Assembly (NCBI GenBank): GCA_903908715.1 | Contig: CAIVSY010000005.1 | Span: 1-45,848, forward strand | DNA: 45,848 nt | Direction: 5' to 3' | Source of the DNA: an uncultured bacterium | GTDB lineage: Bacteria; Verrucomicrobiota; Kiritimatiellia; CAIKKV01; CAITUY01 | In this document: positions 1-8,061 of the stretch, one piece after another | Layout of the letters: every line of letters starts with the position of its first letter | How positions within the stretch are numbered: position 1 is the first letter of the stretch | The notes under the pieces: generated by a model | The model's database searches: none | What the model saw: only the letters and a program-made list of their open reading frames with translations | Told to the model about the DNA's origin: nothing | Translations under genes and position numbers: made by a program

Positions 1-1281
1 GATCCCCGGTCTTTCGCTGCCGGAACCACCGCGCTCCTGCAAGTGGCGCACGATGTTCTCGCTGACCACAATGGAGGCATCCACCACCATCCCGAGGGCA
101 ATGGCCAGACCGCCCAGGCTCATCAGGTTGGCCGTCATGCCATTCCATCCCATCAGGAGAAACGCGATGAACCCTGTCAACGGCAACGAAAGAGCCACCA
201 TCAAGGCCGCCCTGAGATTCCCGAGAAAGACAAACAGCACCGCGATGACGAAAATCCCCCCCTGCAAGAGCGACCCCGACACCGTGCCGATGCAGGCTTC
301 GATCAACCCCGTCCGATCATAGAACGGCCGGATGCGCACATCCTTCGGCAGCGTCGCCTGGATTGCAGGAATGGCCTTCTTCACACGATCCACCACCACC
401 TTGGAGTTTTCTCCTCGTAGCATGATAACCATTCCCGCCACGGCCTCCCCCCGGGCATCGCGGCTCACCGCTCCCTGCCGCGTCTGGGGGCCAATGCGCA
501 CTTCGGCCACATCCCTGATGTGCAACGCCGTGCCGCCATCGGTCTTTAGAACAATGTTCTCGATGTCGGTGACATCCCCGATCATGCCGGATGTGCGCAC
601 GTAGGCCTGTTCCCATCCCCTCTCAATGAAGTTGCCGCCGGCATTGGCGTTGTTGCGATCCAGCGCCGCCGTCACATCGGCCAGCGTCACATCGAACTTC
701 CGCAGCGCCTCCGGATGGACCACCACATGATACTGCTTCACGAACCCGCCGAAACTGTTGACCTCGTTGACCCCCGCCAGACAACGGAGTTGGGGGGCGA
801 TCGCCCAGTCCTGGATCGTCCGCAATTCCATCGCCGACCGTTCGGCGCTTTCAACCGTGTATTGATAGATCTCGCCAAGGCCCGTGCTGATAGGCCCCAT
901 TTCCGGATCAGCCCACTCGGGAAGGTCGGAGCGCGCCTCCTGCAGCCGCTCGAACACCAGTTGCCGGGCGAAATACGTGTCCATCCGGTCGTCGAAAATC
1001 ACGATCACCTGGGACAGGCCGGATTTCGAGAGCGACCGTACCTCCTGGACACGCGGAAGCCCCTGCATGGCCGATTCAATCGGCGTGGTGATCCGCTGCT
1101 CGACGTCCACCGGCGCCAGCCCTGAAGCTTCGGTCAGGACCATCACCTGCACGTTGGTGACATCCGGAAAGGCATCCACGGGCAGTGCCTGCCACGCCAT
1201 GACGCCGGCCACGATCAACACCAGCGTGCCCAGCAGGACCACAAGGCGCTGGCGGATGACAAATTGAATCAGGGTATTCAT
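1..1281 (-). CDS. czcA: CzcA/CusA-type heavy-metal RND efflux pump, N-terminal 427 residues (runs off left edge)
   Basis: Inner-membrane proton-driven pump subunit that exports metal ions through a tripartite channel. The visible protein starts with MNTLIQFVIRQRLVV, the usual cytoplasmic start and TM1 of the HME-RND family, followed by the porter-domain segment PVDAFPDVTNVQV. Near the left edge it reads GLAIALGMVVDASIVVSENI, the TM4 region with the conserved Asp needed for proton coupling. No stop codon occurs, so the C-terminal part of a roughly 1030-residue protein lies outside the window. ATG is at 1281, 15 bases after the stop of the membrane fusion gene, so the two are co-transcribed. 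Metal specificity (Cu/Ag versus Zn/Co/Cd) cannot be settled because the periplasmic Met or acidic residues are not in view. Family assignment is secure; the symbol is generic. Confidence 0.93.
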   Translation of the reverse strand, partial: MNTLIQFVIRQRLVVLLGTLVLIVAGVMAWQALPVDAFPDVTNVQVMVLTEASGLAPVDVEQRITTPIESAMQGLPRVQEVRSLSKSGLSQVIVIFDDRMDTYFARQLVFERLQEARSDLPEWADPEMGPISTGLGEIYQYTVESAERSAMELRTIQDWAIAPQLRCLAGVNEVNSFGGFVKQYHVVVHPEALRKFDVTLADVTAALDRNNANAGGNFIERGWEQAYVRTSGMIGDVTDIENIVLKTDGGTALHIRDVAEVRIGPQTRQGAVSRDARGEAVAGMVIMLRGENSKVVVDRVKKAIPAIQATLPKDVRIRPFYDRTGLIEACIGTVSGSLLQGGIFVIAVLFVFLGNLRAALMVALSLPLTGFIAFLLMGWNGMTANLMSLGGLAIALGMVVDASIVVSENIVRHLQERGGSGSERPGI

Positions 1282-1296
1282 GATGGCGCTCTCCCT

Positions 1297-2628
1297 TCAG
1301 TCAGCGCAGCCCGCGCCCATTTTTTCCCGCAAGATGTCCGATTTGAGCAGGAACGCTCCGCGCCCGACGATGCGATCCCCGGCCGCAAGCCCGTCGAGAA
1401 TCTCGACGGAACCGGTGAACTGGCGTCCGGCCTTCACGTACTGGCGGACGAAGTATGGCCCGCGCGCGTGCTGGAACACGAAGCTCTGCCCCTCATCCAC
1501 CAGAATGGATTCCCTTGGCACCACCAGGGTTTCCTGTCCATCGCCAAGCGAGATCGCGGCACGGCAGAACATTCCCGGCCGCAGCGCCTCGCCGGGATTA
1601 TCCAGCACGGCCCGCGCCTTGACCGTGCGGGTCTTTTCGTCCATGACAGACCCGATACGATCCACACGGCCCGCGAACTCCCGGCCCGGGAAAGCACGAG
1701 TCGTGACAACCACCGGGGCGGCGCCGGACGCGAGGCGTTCCAGCACGGCGGCCAGATCCGGTTCATAGATATCCATCCAGACCCACACCGAGGAAAGATC
1801 CGCCAGCAGCATGACGTCCCTACCGGGTTCCGCCATCTCGCCAAGCGCAATATGCTTCTCCACGATCCGGCCATCCATCGGGGCCCGGTACGGCAGTCGG
1901 CCCGACGTTCTGGAATGACCATTGGAACCGATATCCTTCACAAAATCCTCATCCACTCCCATGACATGAAGCTGATGCTCGGCGGCTTCCTGGTCGGCGC
2001 AATGCTGTTCATACTCCATACGGGCGCCGATCAGATCCGCCTCGGACCCGACCTTCTGGGAAAACAACCGTGTCTCGCGGTCGAGATTCCTTCCCGATAA
2101 TCCGGCCAGCGCCCGGCTCTTCCGGTAGTCGCCTATGGCGCGCCCCAGCTCCGTGCTTTCGATTTCGAACAGCACATCGCCCTTCTTCACGGCATCCCCC
2201 GCGTCCACAAACACCTCCCGCACCACGCCGGCAATCCGCGGCGCCACATGCACCTCGCAATTGGCGTTCAACTGGATCACGCCGGCGACATCCAGCATGA
2301 CCTCCGCCTTCTGGCGCTTCACCTCCACAATTCCGACCAGGCCGGTGGACGCGCCGGCGCCGCGCAACAATTCGTCCGCCACCTTGACCATGCCAAGCTC
2401 ATACCTGCATTCGTCGCAGGTGTATTGGGCAATGTTGTGTTCGCATTCCACCGTGAACCGCTGCTCCCCCGACACCGGCGCCTGACCATGCCCCGCATGA
2501 CTCTCCTTCCCGGCGGCGGCGCCGCAACCATCGTCCTTTCCGCATCCGTCGCCCGCGGCGGCAACAGCGATGCTCCACAACAAGGAAACAACAAACGCCA
2601 CAACGACCATCACCACTTGTTTTCTCAT
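1297..2628 (-). CDS. czcB: RND efflux periplasmic adaptor (membrane fusion protein), CzcB/CusB type
   Basis: A 443-aa periplasmic adaptor linking the RND pump to the outer-membrane channel. A signal peptide (MRKQVVMVVVAFVVSLLWS...AVAAA) precedes a Cys/His-rich stretch (CGKDDGCG, HAGHG). A metal-binding element with TCDECRYELGMVKV follows around residues 65-80; this is typical of CzcB-like adaptors and may load metal. The barrel-sandwich (lipoyl-like) halves follow (APRIAGVVREVFVDAGDAVKKGDVLFEI split over a hairpin, then LPYRAPMDGRIVEKHIALGE), then the beta-barrel and membrane-proximal domains. It lies 25 bases after the TolC-family gene and 15 before the pump, the usual C-B-A order. Family certain; metal identity not determined. 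Confidence 0.92.
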   Translation of the reverse strand: MRKQVVMVVVAFVVSLLWSIAVAAAGDGCGKDDGCGAAAGKESHAGHGQAPVSGEQRFTVECEHNIAQYTCDECRYELGMVKVADELLRGAGASTGLVGIVEVKRQKAEVMLDVAGVIQLNANCEVHVAPRIAGVVREVFVDAGDAVKKGDVLFEIESTELGRAIGDYRKSRALAGLSGRNLDRETRLFSQKVGSEADLIGARMEYEQHCADQEAAEHQLHVMGVDEDFVKDIGSNGHSRTSGRLPYRAPMDGRIVEKHIALGEMAEPGRDVMLLADLSSVWVWMDIYEPDLAAVLERLASGAAPVVVTTRAFPGREFAGRVDRIGSVMDEKTRTVKARAVLDNPGEALRPGMFCRAAISLGDGQETLVVPRESILVDEGQSFVFQHARGPYFVRQYVKAGRQFTGSVEILDGLAAGDRIVGRGAFLLKSDILREKMGAGCAD

Positions 2629-2653
2629 GATTGTCTTCCTCCAAAGGTTCGAT

Positions 2654-3940
2654 TCACTTGGCTTCCAGACTCATTACCGGCGTCATAAACCGCTGCACGT
2701 CGGCCAGCGCCGCCAGGAGTCCCGCGACAGCCTCCACGGATTCCACCCGCAGTTCCGTGTAGACCCGTTGGGCATCCAGAACTTCCAGATAGCCGGTCTT
2801 TCCTTCCCTGTACCCCGCTTGCGCCGCCACCCATGCCCGCTCGACGGCGGGCAAGCCGATGCTCTTGAGAACGGCGACCCGCTTCTGCTGGTTCAGGATC
2901 CGCCCGTACAGATCGCACAATTCCAACCGCAGGGCGGAGCCGCCAGCCGCTTCGTCCAATGTTGCCGCCTCCAGTTCGGCGGCCGCCGCGCGGACTCCTC
3001 CGGCATTCCGGTCGAACAGCGGCAACGGCGCCGCGATGCCCGCGACGAGCGCCGTATCGGGGCTATCCTCGAACCGGCGGACTCCCAGCGAGAGTTCGAC
3101 ATTGGGAACACGCGCCGCCTTGCCGGACTGGAGCCTGGCCTGCGCGGCGCGGATGGCAGCCCGCCATCCCGCGGCATCCGGCGTGCGGTCAAGGCCGGCC
3201 AGCAGTTCCGCCAGCGGCGGTATGTCGACGGGGCAATCCGGAAAGGCCTCACGGGACAGGTCAACCCCGGGTTCGTCCGCCCCCCATAGCGCCGCCAGAC
3301 GCCGCCGCGCGGATTCGAGTTCCGATGCGGCATCGTCCCGCGCCAACTCCGCCCTGGCGCCGTCCACACGAACCCGGCCGGATTCCAACGGAGTCGTCTT
3401 GCCGGCGGCGACACGCGCGGCCGTGGTCGCCTCAACCTCGGCGGCCAGGCGGACCGCATCCCCGGCCAGCCGCCATTTCTCCTCCGCCAGCACCACGGCG
3501 AGAAACGCCTTGCGGGTGTCACGGACAAGATCCAGTTTCAGGGATTCGTACGCCGCCCGGGCCGCATCGGCCTCCGCAACGGCCTCCGCCATGCGGCTGC
3601 TTCGCCTGCCGCCAAGTTCGATTTCCTGGGAAAGCCCGAAGGTGCTTTCCGCCGCGTCCCACCCCCGGTATTCCCCGCTCCCGCCAAAGCTCTCCACTTC
3701 AGCCGAGAATTGGGGATTGGAGACAACCCGGGCCTGGGAGACTTGCGCCTTCGCCGCCTCCCACCGGCAGGCCGCAGCCTGCAAGGCCGGATTTCCCGCC
3801 AGCGCCTTCCCGACACAGTCGTTCACCGACATCACCTGGTTCGTGGATGCCGCCACAGTTCCAGCGTCCGCCATCAGACCCGCGCAAAGGCAAACGACGG
3901 CAACAACACCCCGCCACGGGGCCATATGATTCATCCGCAT
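2654..3940 (-). CDS. czcC: TolC/CzcC-family outer-membrane efflux channel
   Basis: About 428-aa outer-membrane factor of the metal efflux system. After a signal peptide come two OEP repeats: the first has the family signature near ARVVSNPQFSAEVESFGG and LSQEIELGGRRSSRMAEA, the second ARLQSGKAARVPNVELSLG and APLPLFDRNAGGVRAAAAEL. These are the helix-strand boundaries typical of CzcC. Several ATGs lie in frame. The one at 3940 is preferred because GGGAGGAG sits 7 bases upstream; ATG 3946 is only 1 base from that SD. It is the first of three pump genes and lies 109 bases downstream of the small cysteine-rich gene. No terminator-like hairpin is obvious between them, so it may share the DtxR-controlled transcript starting near 6140. 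Confidence 0.9.
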   Translation of the reverse strand: MRMNHMAPWRGVVAVVCLCAGLMADAGTVAASTNQVMSVNDCVGKALAGNPALQAAACRWEAAKAQVSQARVVSNPQFSAEVESFGGSGEYRGWDAAESTFGLSQEIELGGRRSSRMAEAVAEADAARAAYESLKLDLVRDTRKAFLAVVLAEEKWRLAGDAVRLAAEVEATTAARVAAGKTTPLESGRVRVDGARAELARDDAASELESARRRLAALWGADEPGVDLSREAFPDCPVDIPPLAELLAGLDRTPDAAGWRAAIRAAQARLQSGKAARVPNVELSLGVRRFEDSPDTALVAGIAAPLPLFDRNAGGVRAAAAELEAATLDEAAGGSALRLELCDLYGRILNQQKRVAVLKSIGLPAVERAWVAAQAGYREGKTGYLEVLDAQRVYTELRVESVEAVAGLLAALADVQRFMTPVMSLEAK

Positions 3941-4049
3941 GAGCATTCTCCTCCCGGTTCAGAAATCACGGATCAACGCGGGCATAAGCCACGGGATCCA
4001 TTTGAGCAGTGGACAGACACACCTTGCCGGCCGTCAAGGCCGCGATGCG

Positions 4050-4328
4050 TCACGCGATGGGAGGGCGGAAGATATCGGACATCGGCAGGACAGGGTTGAC
4101 CGACGGGGAATGCCAGCAGCGCCCGATAATGGAAGCGCCCGGCACCAGACGGCACTCGGGGGGAATATCGGCGGTCACGGCGCAACACGCGCAATAACCC
4201 ATTCCATCCGGTACTGCGGAACAATGATCATCGTCACATCCCGTCGCGGCCCAGGCGCAGGCAAACCCGCCCGTGAGCACAAGTGCCGCCAGCAAAACCG
4301 TCAGAACCCTGTTGCCATGAACAACCAT
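4050..4328 (-). CDS. small exported cysteine-rich protein preceding metal efflux genes
   Basis: A 92-aa product: a clear signal peptide (VLTVLLAALVLTGGFACAWA) then a short mature part with ten cysteines overall, including GCDDDHCS, GYCACCAV, PECRL and GRCWHS, ending SDIFRPPIA. It resembles the poorly described small periplasmic proteins often found just upstream of Czc-type genes, some of which also end in a (F/Y)RPP-like tail; this similarity is from memory, not a search. A role in periplasmic metal binding or sensing is inference. Its 5' end overlaps the 3' end of the FMN-binding ORF by 95 bases in another frame, and no strong SD precedes ATG 4328, so the exact start is unsure. A GTG at 4352 (VKEWYSYAM) is an alternative. 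Confidence 0.6.
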   Translation of the reverse strand: MVVHGNRVLTVLLAALVLTGGFACAWAATGCDDDHCSAVPDGMGYCACCAVTADIPPECRLVPGASIIGRCWHSPSVNPVLPMSDIFRPPIA

Positions 4329-4995
4329 GGCGTAACTGTACCATTCTTTCACCCTCACCGGCAACCGGTGAAACTGGTCTTGTCCGGATGTTTTCCCGAT
4401 CGTTCGCATCCCTCCGTGAGTGGGGGCCACGGGCAGCGTCCGGCGGGTGGCCGCCCTTTTTCGGACGGAAGTCACGGCCGCCAGGATCGTTGCCTCCTCG
4501 CCGAACGTGGTAATCCAGACAGAGCGCGAGCCGGACCAGATTTTCCATGGCATCCACCGAAATCGTCGCGCCGGTGATGCCGTCGATCTTCCGGTCCAGT
4601 TCGCGGTTCTCCCGCAGGGCCACGCCATTGAACTGCCGCAGAAAACTCCGCGACCGGATCTCCCTGCCGCGATCGCCCGCGTAAACCAGCACGTCGCTCG
4701 CGGCAATCCGGCCTCCGTCCAGCACGAACCCGGCCGTGAACCGGCCGGATCTACCCCGGCCCTCCAGAATCCACACCGTCTTCCCGCCCGCGAGCCAGTA
4801 GTCCACACGGGGATGCGGGTAGACATGCCCAAGGATCGAGGCAACATTCGTGGCCAGCGGCCCCCGGATTTCCAACACGGATGGCTCCGGCGGATCTTCG
4901 AACGCCGCCGACACGAACGGCGGAGGGGCGGCGGCCGGGGCATGGACCGCCGCGACCGCCCACACGGCCACAAACAGCATCGCCCTAGAACTCAT
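4234..4995 (-). CDS. secreted FMN-binding domain protein (covalent flavinylation motif)
   Basis: A 253-aa ORF with an N-terminal signal peptide (MLFVAVWAVAAVHAPAAA) and an FMN_bind domain at about residues 45-160. The RnfG/NqrC/NosR-type signature DGITGATIS lies at 138-146; family knowledge predicts that the ApbE flavin transferase attaches FMN through a phosphoester to the last Thr of the motif (T144). The gene starts inside the end of the porin gene (ATGAGTTCTAG, 11-base overlap), so the two are translationally coupled. Residues after about 163 are Arg/Gly/Asp-rich, do not look like a folded domain and overlap the next gene by 95 bases; a frameshift or read-through tail is possible. A role as an extracytoplasmic electron carrier in metal reduction or uptake is inference. 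No apbE is in the window. Confidence 0.75.
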   Translation of the reverse strand: MSSRAMLFVAVWAVAAVHAPAAAPPPFVSAAFEDPPEPSVLEIRGPLATNVASILGHVYPHPRVDYWLAGGKTVWILEGRGRSGRFTAGFVLDGGRIAASDVLVYAGDRGREIRSRSFLRQFNGVALRENRELDRKIDGITGATISVDAMENLVRLALCLDYHVRRGGNDPGGRDFRPKKGGHPPDAARGPHSRRDANDRENIRTRPVSPVAGEGERMVQLRHGCSWQQGSDGFAGGTCAHGRVCLRLGRDGM

Positions 4996-6112
4996 AGCCG
5001 ATGCCGAGGTTGATGCCGTTCTGGTTCTTGCCGCTTTCATGATCCTGCCACTGGTAATCCGCCTTGACGACCACCTGCTCATGCGGCCACCAGTGGACAC
5101 CGGCATCCCACTGCTTCTTGCCGCTTGCGGAAGCCGGGTCCCCCGCCTGGTTGTCCCATTCGCTGTACCGCGCAAAGATCCCCACCTGTTCGGTGAAACG
5201 GTACGACGGCTCCACATACCAGCCATACTGGCGGTCCGCGCCGGCCGATTCCGGCCCTTCCCCCTCCAAGGCCCATTCCGCATACAGCGCCCGCAGCCCC
5301 ACCGGACCGCGGCGGACATCGGCGTGCACCTCTCCCAGCCATGCGTCGCCGGCTGCCGGATCGTTGCCCTGGGTAATGTCGGCCTGATAATGCACCGCGC
5401 CGCCCACCGTCACACCGGGCCTGCTCCACTTCAATGCCAGCGTGGCGGCGGGATCGGAGGCCTCCGCCTTGGCCACTTTCTGCCGGCCGCCCCGCACCGC
5501 ATATAGCGTCCCGGTGGGCACGTTCAATCCGCTGTGAACATAGGCCTCGTACCATACACCGCTTCCCAAGTCCCCATGTGCGCCCGCACCCGCCTCCCAC
5601 CATGTGGTCGGCAGAATCGCATTCTCCACCGGGTTCCGCTCCACTCCATAGAAACGCGGCGGCTCATGTGTGGTGTTCAAGAAACCGACAGGCACAAGGA
5701 ACAAACCAGCCCGGGCCGTGTGTCCGTCCGCCACATCGTAGTCCAAATACGCCTGCTCGAGTTCCACTTCGCCGGGCTCATCACCGCCGCTGACAGCATG
5801 CTCCACCTCCAACTCCGAGTTAAAACGCACACGGGGGCTGAATTCATGCCCGAGGAACAGGACAAAACGGTGGAAGTCAACTTCATCCTTGTCCGCCGCG
5901 CCACCTTCACCTTTCAGTGCGTTATAGTGCAGTTCACCGTATCCATGGATCTGGACGGTACTCTCCGCTGGCTCTGCGGCCTTTGCCTTCCATTCAGCCA
6001 CTTGGGCCTCCAGCGCTTCCAGCCGGGCATTCACGTCCCCGGCATATCCCCACCTAGCGGCAAGAACTCCAGTCAACAACGCAACCATTCCCCCCATATG
6101 TATCGTCCTCAT
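4985..6112 (-). CDS. outer-membrane beta-barrel porin, DtxR-box controlled
   Basis: A 375-aa porin-like protein. ATG 6112 is chosen for its SD (GAAAGGAACAG) and because it begins the signal peptide MRTIHMGGMVALLTGVLAA. The mature N-terminus has a short coiled coil (VNARLEALEAQVAEWKAKA), as in trimeric OprP/OprO-like porins, then amphipathic strands (VQIHGYGELHYNA, RFNSELEVEHAV, YLDYDVADGHTARAGLFLVP) and a final NLGIGYEF ending in Phe, the usual Bam signal. It is the first gene of the run leading into the FMN-binding protein and the RND pump, and a DtxR-type operator lies 35 bases upstream of its start. Substrate unknown; metal-regulated uptake or release is inference. Confidence 0.8.
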   Translation of the reverse strand: MRTIHMGGMVALLTGVLAARWGYAGDVNARLEALEAQVAEWKAKAAEPAESTVQIHGYGELHYNALKGEGGAADKDEVDFHRFVLFLGHEFSPRVRFNSELEVEHAVSGGDEPGEVELEQAYLDYDVADGHTARAGLFLVPVGFLNTTHEPPRFYGVERNPVENAILPTTWWEAGAGAHGDLGSGVWYEAYVHSGLNVPTGTLYAVRGGRQKVAKAEASDPAATLALKWSRPGVTVGGAVHYQADITQGNDPAAGDAWLGEVHADVRRGPVGLRALYAEWALEGEGPESAGADRQYGWYVEPSYRFTEQVGIFARYSEWDNQAGDPASASGKKQWDAGVHWWPHEQVVVKADYQWQDHESGKNQNGINLGIGYEF

Positions 6113-6146
6113 TCTGTTCCTTTCTTCAGTATTATTTCCCTGCAAA

Positions 6147-6160
6147 TTAGGCCTCCCTAA
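6147..6160. promoter_or_regulatory. DtxR/IdeR-type operator upstream of the porin operon
   Basis: TTAGGCCTCCCTAA is an inverted repeat TTAGG-N4-CCTAA, flanked by CTTAC, that matches about 13 of 19 positions of the DtxR/IdeR box (TTAGGTTAGSCTAACCTAA). It lies 35 bases upstream of porin ATG 6112 and has the same half-sites and spacer as the site in front of the dtxR-like gene. A possible promoter on the minus strand is TTGGAC (6171-6166), 18 bp, TAATTT; the operator would lie over it. Confidence 0.72.
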
Positions 6161-6176
6161 CTTACAAGTCCAAAAA

Positions 6177-6665
6177 TCAGATCCCTGCGCCCTGCGCGGC
6201 TCCAGCGGCACGCTCTGAATGCTTTTCCCGTACATGGTCTGCAATCCCTTTCAGAGTCCATGGATATTCACGTTCGAGAAACCCAGCCAGATCCGTCAAT
6301 CGCACGGCAAAATCCCGGTCCACGCAATGCTCCACGTGGCAAGCCACATCATCCGCACGCTCCGGAGTCATCGCCATGACCTCCACCATGAAGCGTTTCA
6401 GCGCCTGGTGGCGTTCCTCCAACTGCTCCGCCATCTCGCGCCCGGCCGCCCTAAGCGCAATGCCATGCCGCGCATCACGGCCGACGACCCCCATTTCCAC
6501 AAGCCGCTTCACAGCCTCGCTGACCGATGGCAGGCTGACCCCCAGTCGCTCCGCCACATCCTTCACACGGGCGATACCCCGTTCCCGCAACAAACCCGAA
6601 ACCACCTCCAAATACCGCTGCTGCGGCAGGGATAAGGCTTTTTCGACGACGTTTTCCGGCTTCAT
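6177..6665 (-). CDS. DtxR-family metal-dependent transcriptional repressor
   Basis: A 162-aa regulator with an N-terminal winged helix (VKDVAERLGVSLPSVSEAVKRL, split by the turn) and a C-terminal metal-binding/dimerisation domain. Expected ligands are visible: H86 in ERHQALKRF and C109-x-x-E112-H113 in ACHVEHCV, matching the Cys/Glu/His primary site of DtxR/IdeR rather than the MntR pattern, so Fe(II) is the likelier corepressor (inference). The SH3-like third domain is absent, as in many short family members. GTG 6671 would extend the protein by two residues; ATG 6665 is preferred because AGGTGG lies just upstream and it fits the predicted transcript start. It is followed on the same strand by the porin-FMN-RND set and probably controls it. 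Confidence 0.88.
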   Translation of the reverse strand: MKPENVVEKALSLPQQRYLEVVSGLLRERGIARVKDVAERLGVSLPSVSEAVKRLVEMGVVGRDARHGIALRAAGREMAEQLEERHQALKRFMVEVMAMTPERADDVACHVEHCVDRDFAVRLTDLAGFLEREYPWTLKGIADHVREKHSERAAGAAQGAGI

Positions 6666-6673
6666 TTCCACCT

Positions 6674-6702
6674 AAGTTAGGCCAACCTAATCTCCATGTC
6701 AA
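6674..6702 (-). promoter_or_regulatory. autoregulated dtxR promoter with operator between -35 and -10
   Basis: On the minus strand, TTGACA (6702-6697), 17 bp, then TAACTT (6679-6674) form a good sigma-70 promoter. The operator TTAGG-N4-CCTAA (6677-6690) fills the spacer and touches the -10; an extra CCTAA half-site lies at 6671-6675. The predicted start is about 6667, so the message would be leaderless or nearly so. Repressor binding would block RNA polymerase directly, giving negative autoregulation. Confidence 0.72.
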
Positions 6703-6765
6703 CAGGATCTTTTCCGGACGACGGCACTGCGAACATCCATACCAGACCTGGTTGGGTCCTGCGGT

Positions 6766-8061
6766 TCACTGACCCACCAGCATTGCGGCCATGGACTCAT
6801 CGGCTGCCGAGAGGAAACGGTCCACATCTGCTTCCGTGTGGGCCGCGGAGAGGAAGCATACCTCGAACTGGGAAGAGGGGAGGTAAATGCCCCGCTGCAG
6901 CATACCATGAAAGAAACTGGCGTACGCGCGCGTGTCGCACCGTTTGACATCGGCCAGAATGCGCAGCGGCGGATCCCCGAAGAACAACGTAAACACGCCC
7001 CCGCGCCGGACACAGTGCGCGGACAAGACTCCGGGCACCAAGCATCGCGCGATCCCTTCCTGCAGTAATCGACCCAGACGCTCCAGTGCGGGATACGGAT
7101 TCTCCCGAGCTAACATCGTCAGCGTTGCCAACCCCGCCGCCACGGCAACCGGGTTCCCGCTCAAGGTCCCCGCTTGGTATACGGTCCCTTCCGGAGCCAG
7201 TTGCTTCATGACATCCGCCCGGCCGCCGACAGCCCCGATCGGCATGCCGCCGCCAATGATCTTCCCGAGACACGTCAAATCCGGGGTGACGCCGCACAGC
7301 GCCCCGTAGCTCGTGGGACCGAACCGAAAGCCAGAGATGACTTCATCGAAAATAAGCAGCGCGCCCCTCTCCGCGGTCACACGCCGCAACCCCTCCAGGA
7401 ATCCCGGTTCCGGAAGCACCAGACCCATGTTGGCGGCGACGGGTTCGACAATAATGGCCGCCACTTCCCCGCCCCAGTCCGCCATAACGGTCCCGACCGC
7501 CGCCAGATCGTTGTAGGGAACCACCAGCGTATCCGTCACAACACCCGGCGGAATCCCGGCCGAGGAGGCCATCCCGCCGGTCAGGAGGCCGCTTCCGGCG
7601 GAAACCAGCAGCGCATCCGCATGCCCATGGTAGCAGCCGTCGAACTTGAGAATCTTGTTCCGGCGTGTGAATCCCCTCGCCAGCCGGATCGCCGTCATGC
7701 ACGCTTCCGTTCCGGAACTGACCAGACGCACCCGCTCCAGGTACGGAATCCGCGCGCACAGGAGTTCCGCCAGTTCCACTTCGCGTTCCGTACACGCGCC
7801 AAAGGAGGTACCGTCAGCCGCCGCCCGTTGAACGGCTTCGACAACGGCGGGATGGGCATGTCCAAGGATCAACGGGCCCCAAGAACCGCAGAAATCCACG
7901 AACTCGCACCCATCGGCCGAAAACAGGCGGGAGCCCTGGCCGCGCCGGATGAACAACGGATCGCCACCCACCGCGCCAAACGCGCGCACCGGGCTGTTGA
8001 CGCCTCCGGGAATCACGCGGCACGCCCGTTCAAAAAGCGTTGCATTCATGACGTCATTCAC
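6766..8061 (-). CDS. hemL: glutamate-1-semialdehyde 2,1-aminomutase
   Basis: PLP enzyme converting glutamate-1-semialdehyde to 5-aminolevulinate, the second step of the C5 tetrapyrrole route. A 431-aa protein with family signatures CRVIPGGVNSPVRAF at the N-terminus, SSGTEACMTAIRLARG, FDGCYHGHAD, LLIFDEVISGFR, and the PLP lysine in LGKIIGGGMPIGAVGG. GTG 8061 is preferred: it overlaps the hemB stop as GTGA and has GGGGAG 8 bases upstream. ATG 8049 is an in-frame alternative. It is the last gene of the siroheme operon. With SirC-HemA it supplies ALA for the HemB and HemC-CobA-HemD proteins encoded just upstream. Confidence 0.96.
   Translation of the reverse strand: MNDVMNATLFERACRVIPGGVNSPVRAFGAVGGDPLFIRRGQGSRLFSADGCEFVDFCGSWGPLILGHAHPAVVEAVQRAAADGTSFGACTEREVELAELLCARIPYLERVRLVSSGTEACMTAIRLARGFTRRNKILKFDGCYHGHADALLVSAGSGLLTGGMASSAGIPPGVVTDTLVVPYNDLAAVGTVMADWGGEVAAIIVEPVAANMGLVLPEPGFLEGLRRVTAERGALLIFDEVISGFRFGPTSYGALCGVTPDLTCLGKIIGGGMPIGAVGGRADVMKQLAPEGTVYQAGTLSGNPVAVAAGLATLTMLARENPYPALERLGRLLQEGIARCLVPGVLSAHCVRRGGVFTLFFGDPPLRILADVKRCDTRAYASFFHGMLQRGIYLPSSQFEVCFLSAAHTEADVDRFLSAADESMAAMLVGQ

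Noticed and set aside
3973..4224. An 83-aa minus-strand ORF downstream of the cysteine-rich gene
   Set aside because: Overlaps the cysteine-rich gene in another frame, has no signal peptide or motif, and is Arg-rich like a shadow ORF.
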